The notes beneath the pieces are model-generated. The model worked only from the letters and a program-made list of their open reading frames with translations, was not told the origin of the DNA and ran no database searches. Both the position numbers and the translations under genes were made by a program. 64,000 bases of DNA from Streptomyces sp. NBC_00425 (GTDB lineage Bacteria; Actinomycetota; Actinomycetes; Streptomycetales; Streptomycetaceae), in NCBI RefSeq assembly GCF_036030735.1, contig NZ_CP107928.1, positions 1,922,001-1,986,000 on the forward strand. Direction: 5' to 3'. Each line of letters starts with the position of its first letter. The first letter of the stretch is position 1. This document shows positions 35,404-43,996 of this stretch, piece by piece.

Positions 35404-38400
35404 TGCGCCTTGGGCCGATCAAATCGCGCGTGTCGCCCGGGAGTAGCGTCCGGGTGCGCATGCATGCGGGGGAATGCTTTGAAGGAACGCTCGCCGAGAT
35501 CGACGAGGACTGCCTCGTCATCCGCACCGCGGACGCGGAGATCATCCTGGAGGCGGAAGCCATCCAGCTGGTCGAACGCCGCTCGCTCGGGCCCGCCTCG
35601 ACCGGCGGGCATCCAGCCGGTTCATCCTCGGGGGCGGTTCAGCAGCCCGAACCCCAGGCGCCGCCTCCTCCCCCGGTCGAGGTGGTGCTCCCGCCCGCCG
35701 CTCTGCTCGCCCTGGAGGCGCTGGAGGAACGGGTCCGCGGCCTCCCGCTGCACATCGCCGAACCTGACTTCGCCGTCTACACCGACGATCTGGACCGCGA
35801 GACCCGCGACCAGCTGGACCGCGATCTGCTGAGCATCCGGAACAGCTACAACTACGCCCTGAAGGTCAGGGACACGGCCAAGATCCTCCAGTGCGCCGGC
35901 CGCCTCCGCAGGGTCGCGGACAGCTTCAACGCCGCCGACTGCCTGCAGATCGCGGGACGGATGGTCTGGCTGCTCGGCGAACGGGACAGGGCACTCGAAC
36001 TGTTCGCGGACGCCGCCGACGCCCTGAACGACAGCTCCTCCTGCTTCGATCTGGCGGTGGCCCAGCGGCACGCCGGTGAACTCGCCTACGCCACCACCTT
36101 GCGGAACTGCATCGACCAGGACGCCCCCGCGGACGACCCGGCCCTGGCGGCGCTCGTCGCCGCCGTGCTCGTCGACGGCGTCGGCGCCGCCGAACTCGCC
36201 GGTCTCGTCCTCGACGCCGCGGGCTGGGAGCCCGGCCCGGCCCGGCTGAGCGTCCTGCACGGCGGCCTGCTGTGCGCTCCACGGGACGGACTGACCGGAT
36301 TCCCGGTCGACGACTGGAACGCACCCGGTGCGCCCGCAGACGCGTTCGCCGTGGTCGCCGCGAAGCTGCACCCGCAGCCCGCTCCCGCAGCCCCGGTGCG
36401 GACCACGAGGCCGGCGCCGATCCCCCCGCCCTCGCGTCCGGGCCCGCACACCGTGGCCACCGGCCCACCGCGCCCTGTCCCTGCGCCGGCCGTCCGCGCA
36501 CCACACGTTCCGCCGCCGGCGGCGCGCGCGCCGGAGGTGTCCCGGGTCGCGCCGTCGGCCACGCCCGCGGCCGCACCGGCGTCCCGGGTTCCGCCCGCGG
36601 CGCCGGCGCCGGACCCGCAGGTCCGGGCGCCGGGGCTCGACGACACGCAGGTGCGTGCCCTGTCGGACAAGGTCCGCACCTGCGCCGACCGCGGGGACCT
36701 GATCTCGGCCCGCCAGGCGCTCACCACGCTGAAGTCCCTCGCACCCCTTCACTCCCTGACCTGGGGTGCGGAGAAATACCTCTCCCAGGCCGTCGGCGCC
36801 CCCGGCCCCTCCGCCGCCCCGACCGCCGCCCCGCACAACCAGCCGACGCACAACGGCGCCTCGCAGGACAAGGGCCCCTTCGCCCGCGCCGAGGCCGCAC
36901 AGCGCCGCAAGGACTACCCGGCCGCGAAGCGGCATTTCCAGCAGGCCATCGAGCAGGGAGACCACCGTGCCCGCGCGGTGCGCAGGCTCGTGAACCTCCT
37001 GTCGACCCGACTGCAGAGCCGCGACGAGGCCCTGGCCCTGCTCCAGGAGCACAAGCACCTGTTCGTGACGGACGCCGAACTCTGGAACTGGTCCCAGCAG
37101 CGCAGCACCATCCTGGAACACGCGGGACGGTGGGAGGAGGCACTCGCCGAGTTGCGCGTCATGCTCGGCCGGGGACCCGCCGCCGGCGACGAGCGGGTGC
37201 GACTGGTGGGCCGGATCGCCATGGCGCTGCTCAAGACGTTCCAGCCGCAGGAGGCGAGGAAGCTGCTGGAGGCCGAACTCCAGCGCGATCCCCAGCAGTT
37301 GCCGCTGCGTGCCGCCCTGGACCAGCTCATCCAGGCCATGGAGACGAACGTCTACTCCAAGGTCGATGCCGTCGTGCAGCTCCAGTACGCGGCCACGTCC
37401 CACCTCAGTCCGCTGCTGACCTTCCATCTCGACCGCTGCGAGTACCGGGGCGTGCGCGCGGAGAAGGTGGCCAAGCGGACGTTCACGGAAGACGACATCA
37501 AACGCCTGGACGACCTGGTCTCGGGGCGGGCCAAAGGACGGCTCAACAGCAACTTCCCCCGCGAGCGCGCCGACTACAACCTCTCGGCCGCCCGGATCAT
37601 GCGTGACCTCGGGAGCACGGACGACCGGTTCCGCAGCAGGCTGCGCTATTTCGCGGCCGCGATGGGGGACGCGTGCGCCATCGAGGCGAAGGGCAACCCG
37701 GACGTCATCCGGACCTACTACCTCGAGTCGGTGAGCGTCAAGAGCGACTGGGACGACCTGGTGGACGTCAAACTCCGGCAGTTGGTGATGTCGTTCACCC
37801 ACAGCGGCGTGCAACTGCTCGACGCGCGTCGGCTGCCGTCCCTGGAGAAGGCGCTGGCCCTGGTGATGGCCGAGAAGCACCTGACCCGGGTGGTCCTGGT
37901 GACGCTGCTCTCGCTCCCGACGGTCGGCGAGACGGTCACCCGTCTGATCAGGCGGGTCTGGGCGGACCGCACCACACGCGAGATCTTCCAGAAGGCGCTG
38001 ACGGACCACCTCGACGACGACGTCACGGTGACCGACGAGTCGAGCTTCACGCAGGCGTGGCTCGCCGCGGCGAAGGAGGACGTCCACCGCCGGAACGTCT
38101 ACCACCAGATAAGCGTGCTGGCCGAGACGGTACCGGCCCTGACGGCGCTGGACCGGCACACCACGGAGCTGGACCGGATCGCCGAGGAGGTCATAGGTCT
38201 GGCCTCGGCGACGGACCGCGCCAGGATCGAGCACTGCCGTTCGGTCGTCACGGAACTGCGCCAGTACGTCCGGCAGAGCGTGTACGTCGAACGCGAGCGG
38301 CTCTTCGGCGGCACGAGCAGGACCATCCGTGCCCATGTCGAGGAGTACGAGAGCGCCCCGACAGCGCTGTCGCTGCAGATCCTGCACCCCTATCTGTGCG

Positions 38401-39959
38401 CGCTCGACACGGAGCTCCGCAAGCACTTCGAGGCGTACCAGAAGAGCGTGGAGCCGGAGAACCTGAAGGTGGAACTGGTCGTCGACCGGTATCTGCCCAG
38501 CGGCGGCCGGGTGGACGTCCAGCTGGAGGTGTCGAACGAGCCGGGAGCGAGCCCGGTCAGCAACGTCGTGCTGACCGTCCTGCCCAGTGACGACTACACG
38601 GCCACCGAGGCCACGATCGCGGTGGCGGAGTCCATCGGGGCCGGTGAGTCCAAGACCTGCCAGATCTCCCTGGTCGCCGGCAAGCCCACCATCGAGCAGG
38701 AACTGATCACCCTGGTCAGCAGGATCGGGTTCACGCTGCGCTCGCAGCGCCGGGTCGAGGCCGAGGTGGAACCGAAGTCGATCCGGCTGCACACCGACAC
38801 CAAGTGGACCGAGATCCCCAACCCGTACAGCGCCGGTCTGCCGGTGGAGAACCCGGACATGTTCATGGGCCGCGACCCGCTGATCGCCAACCTGGCGGAG
38901 ACGGTGACGGGCCCCCACCGGGGCAGCGTGATCGTCTACGGCCAGAAACGCGCCGGGAAGTCGTCGGTGCTCTTCCACCTCCGGGAGAAGCTGACGCTGC
39001 CGAGTCTCCCGGTGAGTTTCAGCATCCAGGATCTGGCGGGCGGCATCTCCCTGGCCGACTTCCTCTACCGCATCGGCGACGACTTCCACTGGTCGATCAG
39101 CAATCTGGTCATGGACGAGGGCTGGGAGACCGATCCGCTCCCCGAGCCCAGCCTGGAACAGATCAGGCTCGCGCCCCAGCAGAAGTTCATCGAGTACATG
39201 CGTCGGCTGGTCGCGTGGCTGAAGGCGACACCGCCCCTCGCGGACAGCCATCTGGTGCTGCTGATCGACGAGTTCAGCATGGTGCACAAGGAGATCCGCA
39301 GCCGGAACCTGCCCGAGAGCTTCATGAAGGGCTGGAAGGCCATGCTCGAGAGAGGGTTCTTCCGCTGCGTCCTGGTGGGCAACGATCTGATGCCGCGATT
39401 CATCCAGGAGTTCCCGAACGAGTTCCAGGTGGCCACGGAGGCCCGGGTGTCGTATCTGGAACGCTCCTACGCGTGCAAGCTCATCGAGGATCCGATCCGG
39501 CTTCCCGACGGAGCCAGCCGGTACCGGGGCAACGCCGTGGACCGCATCCTCGAACTCACCGGCCGGAGCCCCTACTACATCCAGTTGTTCTGTCACGAGC
39601 TCGTGCTCTACATGAACAGCGACGACGTGCGGGGGCCGGCCATCGGACCGGCGGACGTCGAGGTGGTCGCGGACCGGCTCATCGTGGCCCTGGGCGAGAA
39701 CGAGTTCGACAACCTGCTCACCCCGGGCGACAGCGAGGTCACCGACATCAGCGGCGAACTCGTGATGGACGTCCTCCGGGCGACCCGGAGGGAGGTCGGA
39801 CGGGCGATGTACCACGTGGGTGACCCGGGCGCCCATCCGGAGGCCGAGCGGGTCATCCAGGACCTGGAGCGCCGGGAAGTGCTCCAGCGTCTCTCCGGCA
39901 ACCGTTACCGCATCAGCGTCGGACTCTTCAGCCAGTGGCTGCAGCACCGATGGGCGTGA
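35403..39959 (+). CDS. Multidomain STAND-type ATPase with N-terminal LSm-like and TPR regions
   Basis: A 1518-residue protein with no recognised name. Residues about 8-60 (VSPGSSVRVRMHAGECFEG, then LVIRTADAEIILEAEAIQLV) look like an LSm/SH3-type RNA-binding barrel. Two helical TPR-like regions follow, separated by a Pro/Ala-rich linker (about 320-430). A mainly helical middle leads to an Ig-like beta domain (about 1020-1100). The C-terminal third begins MFMGRDPLIANL and is a STAND/AAA_16-type NTPase: Walker A GQKRAGKSS (Lys1186), Walker B LVLLIDEF (Asp1289), ending in a winged-helix-like segment. The next gene overlaps its stop and encodes another such ATPase with a HEPN motif. The architecture (RNA-binding module, scaffold, switch ATPase) resembles conflict/defence proteins. 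Function is inferred only. Confidence 0.8.
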   Translation: MRLGPIKSRVSPGSSVRVRMHAGECFEGTLAEIDEDCLVIRTADAEIILEAEAIQLVERRSLGPASTGGHPAGSSSGAVQQPEPQAPPPPPVEVVLPPAALLALEALEERVRGLPLHIAEPDFAVYTDDLDRETRDQLDRDLLSIRNSYNYALKVRDTAKILQCAGRLRRVADSFNAADCLQIAGRMVWLLGERDRALELFADAADALNDSSSCFDLAVAQRHAGELAYATTLRNCIDQDAPADDPALAALVAAVLVDGVGAAELAGLVLDAAGWEPGPARLSVLHGGLLCAPRDGLTGFPVDDWNAPGAPADAFAVVAAKLHPQPAPAAPVRTTRPAPIPPPSRPGPHTVATGPPRPVPAPAVRAPHVPPPAARAPEVSRVAPSATPAAAPASRVPPAAPAPDPQVRAPGLDDTQVRALSDKVRTCADRGDLISARQALTTLKSLAPLHSLTWGAEKYLSQAVGAPGPSAAPTAAPHNQPTHNGASQDKGPFARAEAAQRRKDYPAAKRHFQQAIEQGDHRARAVRRLVNLLSTRLQSRDEALALLQEHKHLFVTDAELWNWSQQRSTILEHAGRWEEALAELRVMLGRGPAAGDERVRLVGRIAMALLKTFQPQEARKLLEAELQRDPQQLPLRAALDQLIQAMETNVYSKVDAVVQLQYAATSHLSPLLTFHLDRCEYRGVRAEKVAKRTFTEDDIKRLDDLVSGRAKGRLNSNFPRERADYNLSAARIMRDLGSTDDRFRSRLRYFAAAMGDACAIEAKGNPDVIRTYYLESVSVKSDWDDLVDVKLRQLVMSFTHSGVQLLDARRLPSLEKALALVMAEKHLTRVVLVTLLSLPTVGETVTRLIRRVWADRTTREIFQKALTDHLDDDVTVTDESSFTQAWLAAAKEDVHRRNVYHQISVLAETVPALTALDRHTTELDRIAEEVIGLASATDRARIEHCRSVVTELRQYVRQSVYVERERLFGGTSRTIRAHVEEYESAPTALSLQILHPYLCALDTELRKHFEAYQKSVEPENLKVELVVDRYLPSGGRVDVQLEVSNEPGASPVSNVVLTVLPSDDYTATEATIAVAESIGAGESKTCQISLVAGKPTIEQELITLVSRIGFTLRSQRRVEAEVEPKSIRLHTDTKWTEIPNPYSAGLPVENPDMFMGRDPLIANLAETVTGPHRGSVIVYGQKRAGKSSVLFHLREKLTLPSLPVSFSIQDLAGGISLADFLYRIGDDFHWSISNLVMDEGWETDPLPEPSLEQIRLAPQQKFIEYMRRLVAWLKATPPLADSHLVLLIDEFSMVHKEIRSRNLPESFMKGWKAMLERGFFRCVLVGNDLMPRFIQEFPNEFQVATEARVSYLERSYACKLIEDPIRLPDGASRYRGNAVDRILELTGRSPYYIQLFCHELVLYMNSDDVRGPAIGPADVEVVADRLIVALGENEFDNLLTPGDSEVTDISGELVMDVLRATRREVGRAMYHVGDPGAHPEAERVIQDLERREVLQRLSGNRYRISVGLFSQWLQHRWA

Positions 39960-41599
39960 ACGCGGCGGAGCCCGACGGCCCTCGGGACCTGATCAGCAAC
40001 CCCTACGCAGGGTACGGATCCCCCGTCGCGGGACCGGAGTTCGTCGGCCGCACCACGGCGTTCAGCTCGATCCGCAACCGGACGTTCACCTCACTGGAGA
40101 CGGCCTCGGTGTCGATCGTCGGACCGCCTCGGGTCGGCAAGTCGAGCCTCGCCCGGCACGTCCACGACCAGCTCGCCACGGGCAGCAGTGTCCGGGGCCT
40201 GACCTTCGTGCCGGTGTGGATCACGGTCAGCGGCTGCGACTCCGAGCAGTCGCTCTTCCGTGAACTCGCCTATGCCGTGCAGACCTGGATGTCGGACCGC
40301 GGCCTGCACGCCGACCGGCTGGACCCCTTGTACGAGTCCCTGTCCCGGGCCGTGTCCTGGGACGACATGCGTATGCGGATGCGCACCTACATGCGTCAGC
40401 TGCGGTGGCTCCGGTACCAGGTCGTGGCCGTGCTGGACGAGTTCGACGCCGCCCGGAACGTCTTCCGGCGCGCCGCTCCCTACGAATTCCTCCGCGCCCT
40501 CGCCTACGAGCCGGATGTGCGGGTCGCCCTCATCACCACCTCCCGGCGGGACCTGGCGGAGATCGTGGTGCGGTCGACGCCGGAGTTGTCCACCTTCCCG
40601 CAGATCTTCGGGCTCCCGGTGACCCTCGGATGCTTCGACGTCCGGGAACTCACGGCGCTGCTCGCGAGATCGCCGCACATCGACGCCGATCTGGGACAGC
40701 CGCTGCTGGCCTGGCTGGGCCGGGAGGTCGGAGGTCAGCCGTTCCTGGCATCCGCGCTGCTGTCCGTGCTGCACGACCGGTGGGCGGTCCACGGGACCCC
40801 GTCGCCCGCCGAACTGCCGCACCACCTCGGCGAGGCCGTCGCGACGTGCAGCCATCTGACGGTCCGCCACCACGAGCAGATGCTGGAACTGCTGCGCGAC
40901 GAGAACCGGCTCACCACCCTCCTGGAAATCCTCTTCGGACCTCAGGTCACCGCACAGCCGCAGGACGCCGAGCGGCTGGCCAGGGAGGGGATCATCCGTC
41001 CGACGGCCGACGGCTGGGAGGGGTTCTCGGAGAGCTTCCAGGAGTATCTCGGGCTGCTGGAACGCAAGTCGGACGACTGGTCGTTGTGGCAGGCGACGGA
41101 GACCGGCCTGCGGGCCGGTCTGACCACCGCGCTGCAGGCCGCGTACGGCGACCTGTGGCTCGTCAAGCTCAGGGAGTGCCAGAAGCGGCTGATCGAGAGT
41201 TGTGAGAACCGGCAGGAGCGGGTGCGCCGGGGTTTCGGCGAGCTCGCTCCGGACGAGAGCCCGCTCGACTACGCCTACCCGCAGGACCTGCTGGCCGTCA
41301 TCATGATGCACTGGGAGCAACTGCGGCCCGTCCTCGGCCACTCGAAGAACGACTGGCAGGAAAGGCTGGAGCTGATCGCGCGGGTGCGCACGCCGATGGC
41401 GCACAACCGGCGCTCCGGCACCTCTCCGCTGCTCATGACGCAGTTCCGCGAGTACTGCGGGGACGTGCTGCGCTGGCTGGCTCGGCCGACGGAGCAGGAG
41501 CCGTCCTGCGAACCCTCAGGGAGCCTGCGCGCGCCAGTCGGTGACGTGGATGCGGGGCCGGTCGATCAGAGCGCCGTAGACGCCGGAATCCAGCCGTAG
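39956..41599 (+). CDS. STAND/AAA ATPase with C-terminal HEPN-like RNase domain
   Basis: A 547-residue protein, starting at GTG 39956 (GTGA overlap with the upstream stop) or ATG 39950. EFVGRTTAFSSI opens a STAND-type ATPase with Walker A GPPRVGKSS (Lys62) and Walker B VVAVLDEFD (Asp161), then TTSRRDLAE and a winged-helix region to about residue 370. The C-terminal ~150 residues are helical and contain RTPMAH (Arg478 to His483), matching the Rx4-6H motif of HEPN RNases, preceded by LVKLRECQKRLIE. In known immune STAND proteins the effector is released or activated on sensing. The partner upstream is another ATPase with an LSm-like module. The last 84 bp overlap the convergent NYN gene. Confidence 0.82.
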   Translation: MNAAEPDGPRDLISNPYAGYGSPVAGPEFVGRTTAFSSIRNRTFTSLETASVSIVGPPRVGKSSLARHVHDQLATGSSVRGLTFVPVWITVSGCDSEQSLFRELAYAVQTWMSDRGLHADRLDPLYESLSRAVSWDDMRMRMRTYMRQLRWLRYQVVAVLDEFDAARNVFRRAAPYEFLRALAYEPDVRVALITTSRRDLAEIVVRSTPELSTFPQIFGLPVTLGCFDVRELTALLARSPHIDADLGQPLLAWLGREVGGQPFLASALLSVLHDRWAVHGTPSPAELPHHLGEAVATCSHLTVRHHEQMLELLRDENRLTTLLEILFGPQVTAQPQDAERLAREGIIRPTADGWEGFSESFQEYLGLLERKSDDWSLWQATETGLRAGLTTALQAAYGDLWLVKLRECQKRLIESCENRQERVRRGFGELAPDESPLDYAYPQDLLAVIMMHWEQLRPVLGHSKNDWQERLELIARVRTPMAHNRRSGTSPLLMTQFREYCGDVLRWLARPTEQEPSCEPSGSLRAPVGDVDAGPVDQSAVDAGIQP

Positions 41600-42253
41600 C
41601 TCGCGGGTGCCGGGAACGGCCCGGTGCTCGTGGTCCGGTCGGGCACAGGTCGGGAACGCCGAGTACAGGGCGTAGCGCCGGCCCTGCGACCGGTGGACCT
41701 CCTTGACCTCCTGCACCATCGGGCCGAAGTCGGAGTCCTGGGACAGGACGATCAGCGTGGAGTACTCCTGCTGCCAGGCGCCGCGCAGGGCGAGGGAGGC
41801 GAGCCTGATGTCGGCGCCCTTCTCCTTGCGGCGTCCCGCGGGGGTGTTCGACGCCCCGCAGTTCCCGCACGTCACGTTGCGGTCCAACGACGTCCTGCAC
41901 CGTGTGCAGGCCGGCTGGTGGTAGCTGAAACGGGCCGGTTCGTGGTGCACGCCGTAGTTGCGGAGCTTGCGCAGCCGCTTGCGCCAGGCGTGGAACTCCG
42001 GCGCCTCCTCCGGGCGGTTGCGGTCCGGGAGGGCCATGACGACGGCGGCTGAGCTGACGGCGTCCGCGCCCGTCTCGGCGGCCACGTGCAGGGCGAGCCG
42101 GTCGAGCGGGAACTCGGCGGCGGATCGGTATCCGAAGCACCGTAAGGCGGCGATGTAGTGATTCCATCCGTCGACCAGAACCAGGCAACCCGATCCCACT
42201 CTCCGCCCCCCTCGCGAAAGAACGTGACCCCTGCGTGGCCCCGACGACGACAT
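41516..42253 (-). CDS. NYN-domain (PIN-like) nuclease with inserted zinc ribbon
   Basis: A 245-residue protein. Acidic residues of the NYN/PIN active site are visible: Asp28 (LVLVDGWNH), Asp148 (KEKGADIRLA), Asp173 and Asp175 (VLSQDSDFG). A CxxC-n9-CxxC zinc ribbon (Cys116, 119, 129, 132) is inserted between the second strand region and the KGAD motif, just where many bacterial NYN proteins carry the same insert. It is probably a metal-dependent RNase. The ATG at 42253 is used; a GTG nearer the core is possible. Its 3' end overlaps the HEPN gene tail-to-tail by 84 bp, and its promoter carries a palindrome. Confidence 0.85.
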   Translation of the reverse strand: MSSSGPRRGHVLSRGGRRVGSGCLVLVDGWNHYIAALRCFGYRSAAEFPLDRLALHVAAETGADAVSSAAVVMALPDRNRPEEAPEFHAWRKRLRKLRNYGVHHEPARFSYHQPACTRCRTSLDRNVTCGNCGASNTPAGRRKEKGADIRLASLALRGAWQQEYSTLIVLSQDSDFGPMVQEVKEVHRSQGRRYALYSAFPTCARPDHEHRAVPGTRELRLDSGVYGALIDRPRIHVTDWRAQAP

Positions 42254-42316
42254 GGCACGGAAAAACCCCGCTGGGGGCCACAGGTCTGTTTCCAGAAGCG
42301 ACGCTAGCAGCGGGGG

Positions 42317-42353
42317 CACTACACAGTGTAGTGAACCGGTCAGAATGGTTCAA
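42317..42353 (-). promoter_or_regulatory. Promoter of the NYN gene with palindrome CACTACAC-a-GTGTAGTG
   Basis: On the minus strand TTGAAC (42353-42348) and TACACT (42330-42325) are 17 bp apart. A perfect palindrome with 8-bp arms (42317-42333) covers the -10 box and start region, so the gene is probably repressed by a dimeric regulator. Confidence 0.7.
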
Positions 42354-42378
42354 GCGGTTGAGCCCTGGGGCCCCGAGG

Positions 42379-42413
42379 GGGGGCGGGTTCCGGTGTCCGC
42401 GGAACCCGCCCCC
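42379..42413. terminator. Terminator of the cyclase gene
   Basis: A perfect 14-bp stem (42379-42392 with 42400-42413) and 7-nt loop lie 27 bp past the cyclase stop on the minus strand, insulating it from the NYN promoter. Confidence 0.8.
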
Positions 42414-42440
42414 TGGTCGCCCTCGCCCTCCGGTGGGGCG

Positions 42441-43697
42441 TCAGGCCGCGTCCTCCTCCGCCGGTTCCTCGATCTCCTCGGCCAGCCCGCCCTTCTCGTT
42501 GGCCGCGACCTTGAAGCTCAGCAGCGTCCCCGGCGTGAACCGCTGGACCGCCGAGCGGGACGTGAAGACGTGGTGGCCGTTGCCCAGCCGGTCCTGGACG
42601 CGCAGCCAGCCGTGGGCCTTGCCCTCGGGCAGCTTCAGGGTGCCCTCGGCGTAGTCGTCGACGAGGAGGATGCCCACGGCGTGGCGGTTGCGCTCACCGT
42701 CGACCCGTCCCGTCGCCACGAACACGATCCGGCTGCCGACCCGCAGGGACTCCCCGGCGTCCTCCGGGTAGACCAGGTGGCCGGCACGGAAGTAGAAGTC
42801 CTCGCCGGACCGGGAGTCGCGGACGAACCCGAAGTTGGCGTCCGGCTTCCAGCAGGTCACCTCCCCGGAGTGCCGCTCCTCCAGGGCTCCTTGGCGCTTG
42901 TCCTGGACCCCCGGACGCTTGTCCTGGGTCCCCGGACGCCTGTCCTGGGAGGGCGGCCGCTTGTTCGCCGAGCGCTCGACGGGGAGACGGGTGGTCCCGG
43001 GCGGCGAGGACGGGGCCTGCCGCATGCGGTCGGTGTTGCGGGTCACCGCCTCCGACTTGAGCCCGTACAGCTGCTGGTCCCAGAGGATCTCGTAGTACTC
43101 CACCGGCTGGTCGAAACCCTTCAACGGGGCCCGCTGCACGTCTCCCTGGTACTGCTCGGGGGCACGGCCGAGGGCGATGCCGAGACGGCTGGCGATCTTC
43201 ATGACGTTGGCCGCGGACGCCGTGGCCCGGTCGACGAAGATGGCCTTCGGGGAGGCCGCGTCGCACAGGCGCTTCGCCTTGTCGACGACCGTGCCGACGT
43301 AGTCGTGGCCGCCCGTCGGCGTGGTGAAGGCGACGACGGACCCCGTGCCGACGCCGATGCTGCAGGTGAAGTCGATGACGCCCCTGGCCCCCGTGCGGCC
43401 CTGGTTCGCGTCGTGGACCGCCTCCTGCACGGACACGGCGACGTTGACGGCGTCGGTCGCCCGGTCGCTGTCGAACGTGATCATGATGCCGTCCCCCAGG
43501 TACTTGATCTCCGCCTCGGGGTCCGCCTGCACGGCGAGGGCGGTGACCGTGTCGTACAGCCAGCCGAGGGCGGGCAGCCAACTCGCCTCCGGCTGCTGCT
43601 CCTTCATGGCGGTCGAGCCCACCTGGTCGATGAACAAGACGGTGCGCGCTTCCCGGGACTGCGGCTCGGCGAACGCCTCACGGAGCTGAGTGGCCAT
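42441..43697 (-). CDS. Class III nucleotide cyclase fused to two cold-shock-like domains
   Basis: A 418-residue protein. Residues about 18-190 are a class III cyclase catalytic domain: metal ligands Asp24 (LFIDQVGST) and Asp69 (KYLGDGIMI), purine-position Lys65 and Asp132, and the transition-state Arg143. The Asn that normally pairs with this Arg (VNxAxR) is Asp139 (VVDKAKRL). After a Lys/Arg/Gln-rich linker with RPG-type repeats (about 225-265), the sequence SGEVTCWKPDANFGFVRD begins a cold-shock-type nucleic-acid-binding barrel. A second, more divergent one follows (GTLKLPEGKAHGWLRV). The divergent operon encodes a Pycsar-type membrane effector, so the product may be a cyclic nucleotide alarm signal. 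The start ATG at 43697 has GAAGGGTGA upstream. Confidence 0.82.
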   Translation of the reverse strand: MATQLREAFAEPQSREARTVLFIDQVGSTAMKEQQPEASWLPALGWLYDTVTALAVQADPEAEIKYLGDGIMITFDSDRATDAVNVAVSVQEAVHDANQGRTGARGVIDFTCSIGVGTGSVVAFTTPTGGHDYVGTVVDKAKRLCDAASPKAIFVDRATASAANVMKIASRLGIALGRAPEQYQGDVQRAPLKGFDQPVEYYEILWDQQLYGLKSEAVTRNTDRMRQAPSSPPGTTRLPVERSANKRPPSQDRRPGTQDKRPGVQDKRQGALEERHSGEVTCWKPDANFGFVRDSRSGEDFYFRAGHLVYPEDAGESLRVGSRIVFVATGRVDGERNRHAVGILLVDDYAEGTLKLPEGKAHGWLRVQDRLGNGHHVFTSRSAVQRFTPGTLLSFKVAANEKGGLAEEIEEPAEEDAA

Positions 43698-43850
43698 GTC
43701 TGTCACCCTTCGGTGCGATGTGGTGTGCTGCGGACGGGAACGGGGCCCGATCGGCCTCCGACACCTCCTAACGGACACGAGGCCGAGCACCGCGTGCGCG
43801 GAGCCGCCGCGGACCGCTGTCGAGCACCGCCCGGCCGCTGTCCCCCGCCG

Positions 43851-43879
43851 TTGACACGGTGGTGACCGGCCGTCATAGT
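43851..43879 (+). promoter_or_regulatory. Strong promoter of the effector operon
   Basis: TTGACA (43851-43856) and CATAGT (43874-43879), spacer 17 bp, give a near-consensus sigma-70 promoter about 110 bp upstream of the ATG at 43997. The 43698-43996 gap contains no gene. Confidence 0.7.
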
Positions 43880-43996
43880 GACGAGACCGCCTCACCGCGG
43901 CCGAGCACTTCGCTCCTACTGTGCTGTGCACAGGACACGTTGGCCCTACGGGCCGGCCCCACGCATGTGGGCTTCCTCATCCCCAGGGAACGTGTC

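Noticed and set aside
35622..39947. 1441-codon open frame antisense to the LSm-STAND gene
   Set aside because: It has Arg/Gly/His-rich composition with no domain and mirrors the codon bias of the real gene; typical high-GC shadow.
42255..42285. Short GC hairpin with TTTTT just before the NYN start (minus strand), possible attenuator
   Set aside because: The stem is only about four pairs, too weak to call a terminator or attenuator.
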